The notes beneath the pieces were generated by a model. It ran no database searches. It was given only the letters and a program-made list of their open reading frames with translations, and was not told the origin of the DNA. 64,000 nucleotides of DNA from Tissierella_A sp964489715. Its GTDB lineage: Bacteria; Bacillota; Clostridia; Tissierellales; Tissierellaceae. This document shows positions 62,923 to 64,000 of the stretch, in pieces; positions within the stretch are counted from its first letter, which is position 1, and each line of letters begins with the position of its first letter. The stretch covers positions 4,482 to 68,481 of the forward strand of contig CAZBAK010000004.1 in the NCBI GenBank assembly GCA_964489715.1, given 5' to 3'. A program made the position numbers and the translations under genes.

Positions 62923-63900
62923 ATGGAAACTATTAAAAATAAAATTCACAGAGACAAATTAAATAAAAATATAAATATATGCAGGGATACATGTTTTTTT
63001 GATATAGAGACAACAGGTTTTAGTAGGAAAAAAGACATAGTATATTTAATAGGTATCTTATATTTTGATAAAGAAGAAGATTCTTGGGTAATCGCACAAT
63101 ACTTTGCCAATAATCTAAAGGATGAGCTTAAAGTGATTGAAGAAGCATCACAATTTCTTATGAGTTTCCATAGGATAGTAAACTATAATGGAAACACATT
63201 TGATATTCCTTTTATAAATTCAAAATTAAAATCCTTTGGCTTTTCCTTCACTCTTGATATAAAAAAATCCATAGATCTATATTCTATTATTAGGAAAAAT
63301 AAAGATATCTTACAATTAAAGAATTTGAAATTAAAATCAATAGAACAATACCTAGGTATCTATAGAGAAGACATCTATAGTGGTAAAGACTGTATCAATT
63401 TCTATAAAGATTATATATTAAGCAAGGATAAGCGTTTAAAAGAAAGATTACTAGCTCACAATTTCCAAGATCTATACTATCTAGTAGATATTATGGACAT
63501 ATTAGATATTATAAAGCAAAAAAAATCATTTGAAATTGTAAGAAAAGATGAAATAATAGCTTTCTTACTAGAGGATATAGAGCAATCTAAGGCTAGCCTA
63601 GTATTTAAAGGAAGAATAAAAGGTTTAGATGGGAAATTTATATATTATGGTAATAATTTCAATCTAATAATAGAAGATCCAAATAAATTCAAAATAACTA
63701 TTTATACAAAAAAAGCCCTAGTAAGTCCTGAAGAAATAGCCCTATATATAGATCAAAATGAATTTGACCTATCTTTTAATATAAATTCTAATGATACTTA
63801 CAATATACCTAACAATATATTTTTATTAAAAGTTAAATCTAATTATATATTAGAGAATATTCTAATGCTTCTTAAAGAGATAGTTTATAAAACAATATAA
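62923..63900 (+). CDS. YprB-like exonuclease, RNase H-like fold
   Basis: A 325-residue protein with a DEDD-type exonuclease domain at about residues 15-190: DIETTGFSRKKDIVYLIGIL (motif I), NYNGNTFDIPFI (motif II) and AHNFQDLYYLVDIMDIL (motif III). This matches the YprB/RNase_H_2 family of uncertain function, possibly DNA or RNA turnover. The C-terminal third is a lower-complexity, beta-rich region with no clear match. Start at ATG 62923-62925 with AGGTGAT six bases upstream; an in-frame GTG three codons earlier lies inside that site. Confidence 0.85.
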   Translation: METIKNKIHRDKLNKNINICRDTCFFDIETTGFSRKKDIVYLIGILYFDKEEDSWVIAQYFANNLKDELKVIEEASQFLMSFHRIVNYNGNTFDIPFINSKLKSFGFSFTLDIKKSIDLYSIIRKNKDILQLKNLKLKSIEQYLGIYREDIYSGKDCINFYKDYILSKDKRLKERLLAHNFQDLYYLVDIMDILDIIKQKKSFEIVRKDEIIAFLLEDIEQSKASLVFKGRIKGLDGKFIYYGNNFNLIIEDPNKFKITIYTKKALVSPEEIALYIDQNEFDLSFNINSNDTYNIPNNIFLLKVKSNYILENILMLLKEIVYKTI

Positions 63901-63910
63901 ATCTTAATAA

Positions 63911-63944
63911 AAAAAACACAGAAACTTAAGTTTCTGTGTTTTTT
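63911..63944. terminator. Bidirectional palindromic terminator
   Basis: A perfect 34-base palindrome, AAAAAACACAGAAACTT and its complement. It should end the exonuclease transcript and also the minus-strand tRNA, whose 3' end is two bases away. Confidence 0.9.
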
Positions 63945-63946
63945 TA

Positions 63947-64000
63947 TGGTGGGCCTTCAGGGACTCGAACCCCGGACCTACCGGTTATGAGCCGGGCGCT
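63947..64000 (-). tRNA. tRNA with CAU anticodon (Met or Ile2), 3' part
   Basis: The 3' two thirds of a tRNA on the minus strand: anticodon loop CTCATAA (anticodon CAT) with stem CCGG/CCGG, T-arm GGGGTTCGAGTCCC, acceptor end GGCCC-A-CCA with encoded CCA. The 5' third lies beyond the window. CAU may be elongator Met or lysidine-type Ile2; the missing half is needed to decide. It is not an initiator by loop sequence. Confidence 0.9.

Overview
This is a low-GC (roughly 30%) Firmicutes-type chromosome segment with about 64 protein genes, three tRNA genes (one cut by the right edge) and no mobile element, phage, CRISPR array or rRNA. The gene content suggests a strictly anaerobic, amino-acid-fermenting member of the Clostridia or Tissierellia: a full Rnf complex, B12-dependent glutamate mutase, acetylated citrate-lyase-type enzymes, L27 with a cleavable N-terminus plus the Prp protease, and a minus-strand super-operon in clostridial order. 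The exact genus cannot be read from the sequence.

Layout. Positions 1-20795 are entirely minus strand. In transcription order they read rnfCDGEAB, a NusG-II protein, a Gx transporter, maf, radC, mreBCD, a very large PBP2, minCDE, a split B12-radical SAM pair, RNase G, rplU (with an L21-type leader), prp, rpmA and obg. Upstream lie tRNA-Leu(GAG), an orphan peptide-binding lipoprotein, a lytic transglycosylase, coaE and polA (20840-26615). Positions 26.8-39.7 kb are a mixed accessory region: a YibE/F permease, a PAS-GGDEF-HD-GYP protein, a lone allantoinase, a ZIP transporter, a DUF4282-like protein, an uncharacterised three-TM protein, two methyltransferases, a PadR-controlled split permease, tRNA-Leu(CAA) and a diverged solute-binding lipoprotein.

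Positions 39.7-43.5 kb carry glgP and malQ (maltodextrin breakdown). Positions 43.6-53.3 kb form the metabolic centrepiece: glmS-glmL-glmE-mal, a two-subunit class I hydro-lyase, citD-citE-citF-like genes and citC. Read together they form the methylaspartate route of glutamate fermentation (glutamate to 3-methylaspartate to mesaconate to citramalate to acetate plus pyruvate). The 'fumarase' is therefore more likely mesaconase and the 'citrate lyase' more likely citramalate lyase. The Rnf complex in the same window could turn reduced ferredoxin from pyruvate oxidation into an ion gradient.

Positions 53.5-64 kb carry lplA, a potRABCD polyamine system, a TPM/LemA pair, thiI with its cysteine desulfurase, a YprB-like exonuclease and a partial CAU tRNA. 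Gene density is high, intergenic gaps are short and many gaps end in palindromic terminators. Many starts are decided by Shine-Dalgarno position, and several are TTG or GTG. The best candidates for a second look are the glutamate cluster with its processing-type hairpin, the B12-radical SAM pair inside a ribosome-biogenesis operon, the PadR/split permease and several orphan enzymes.
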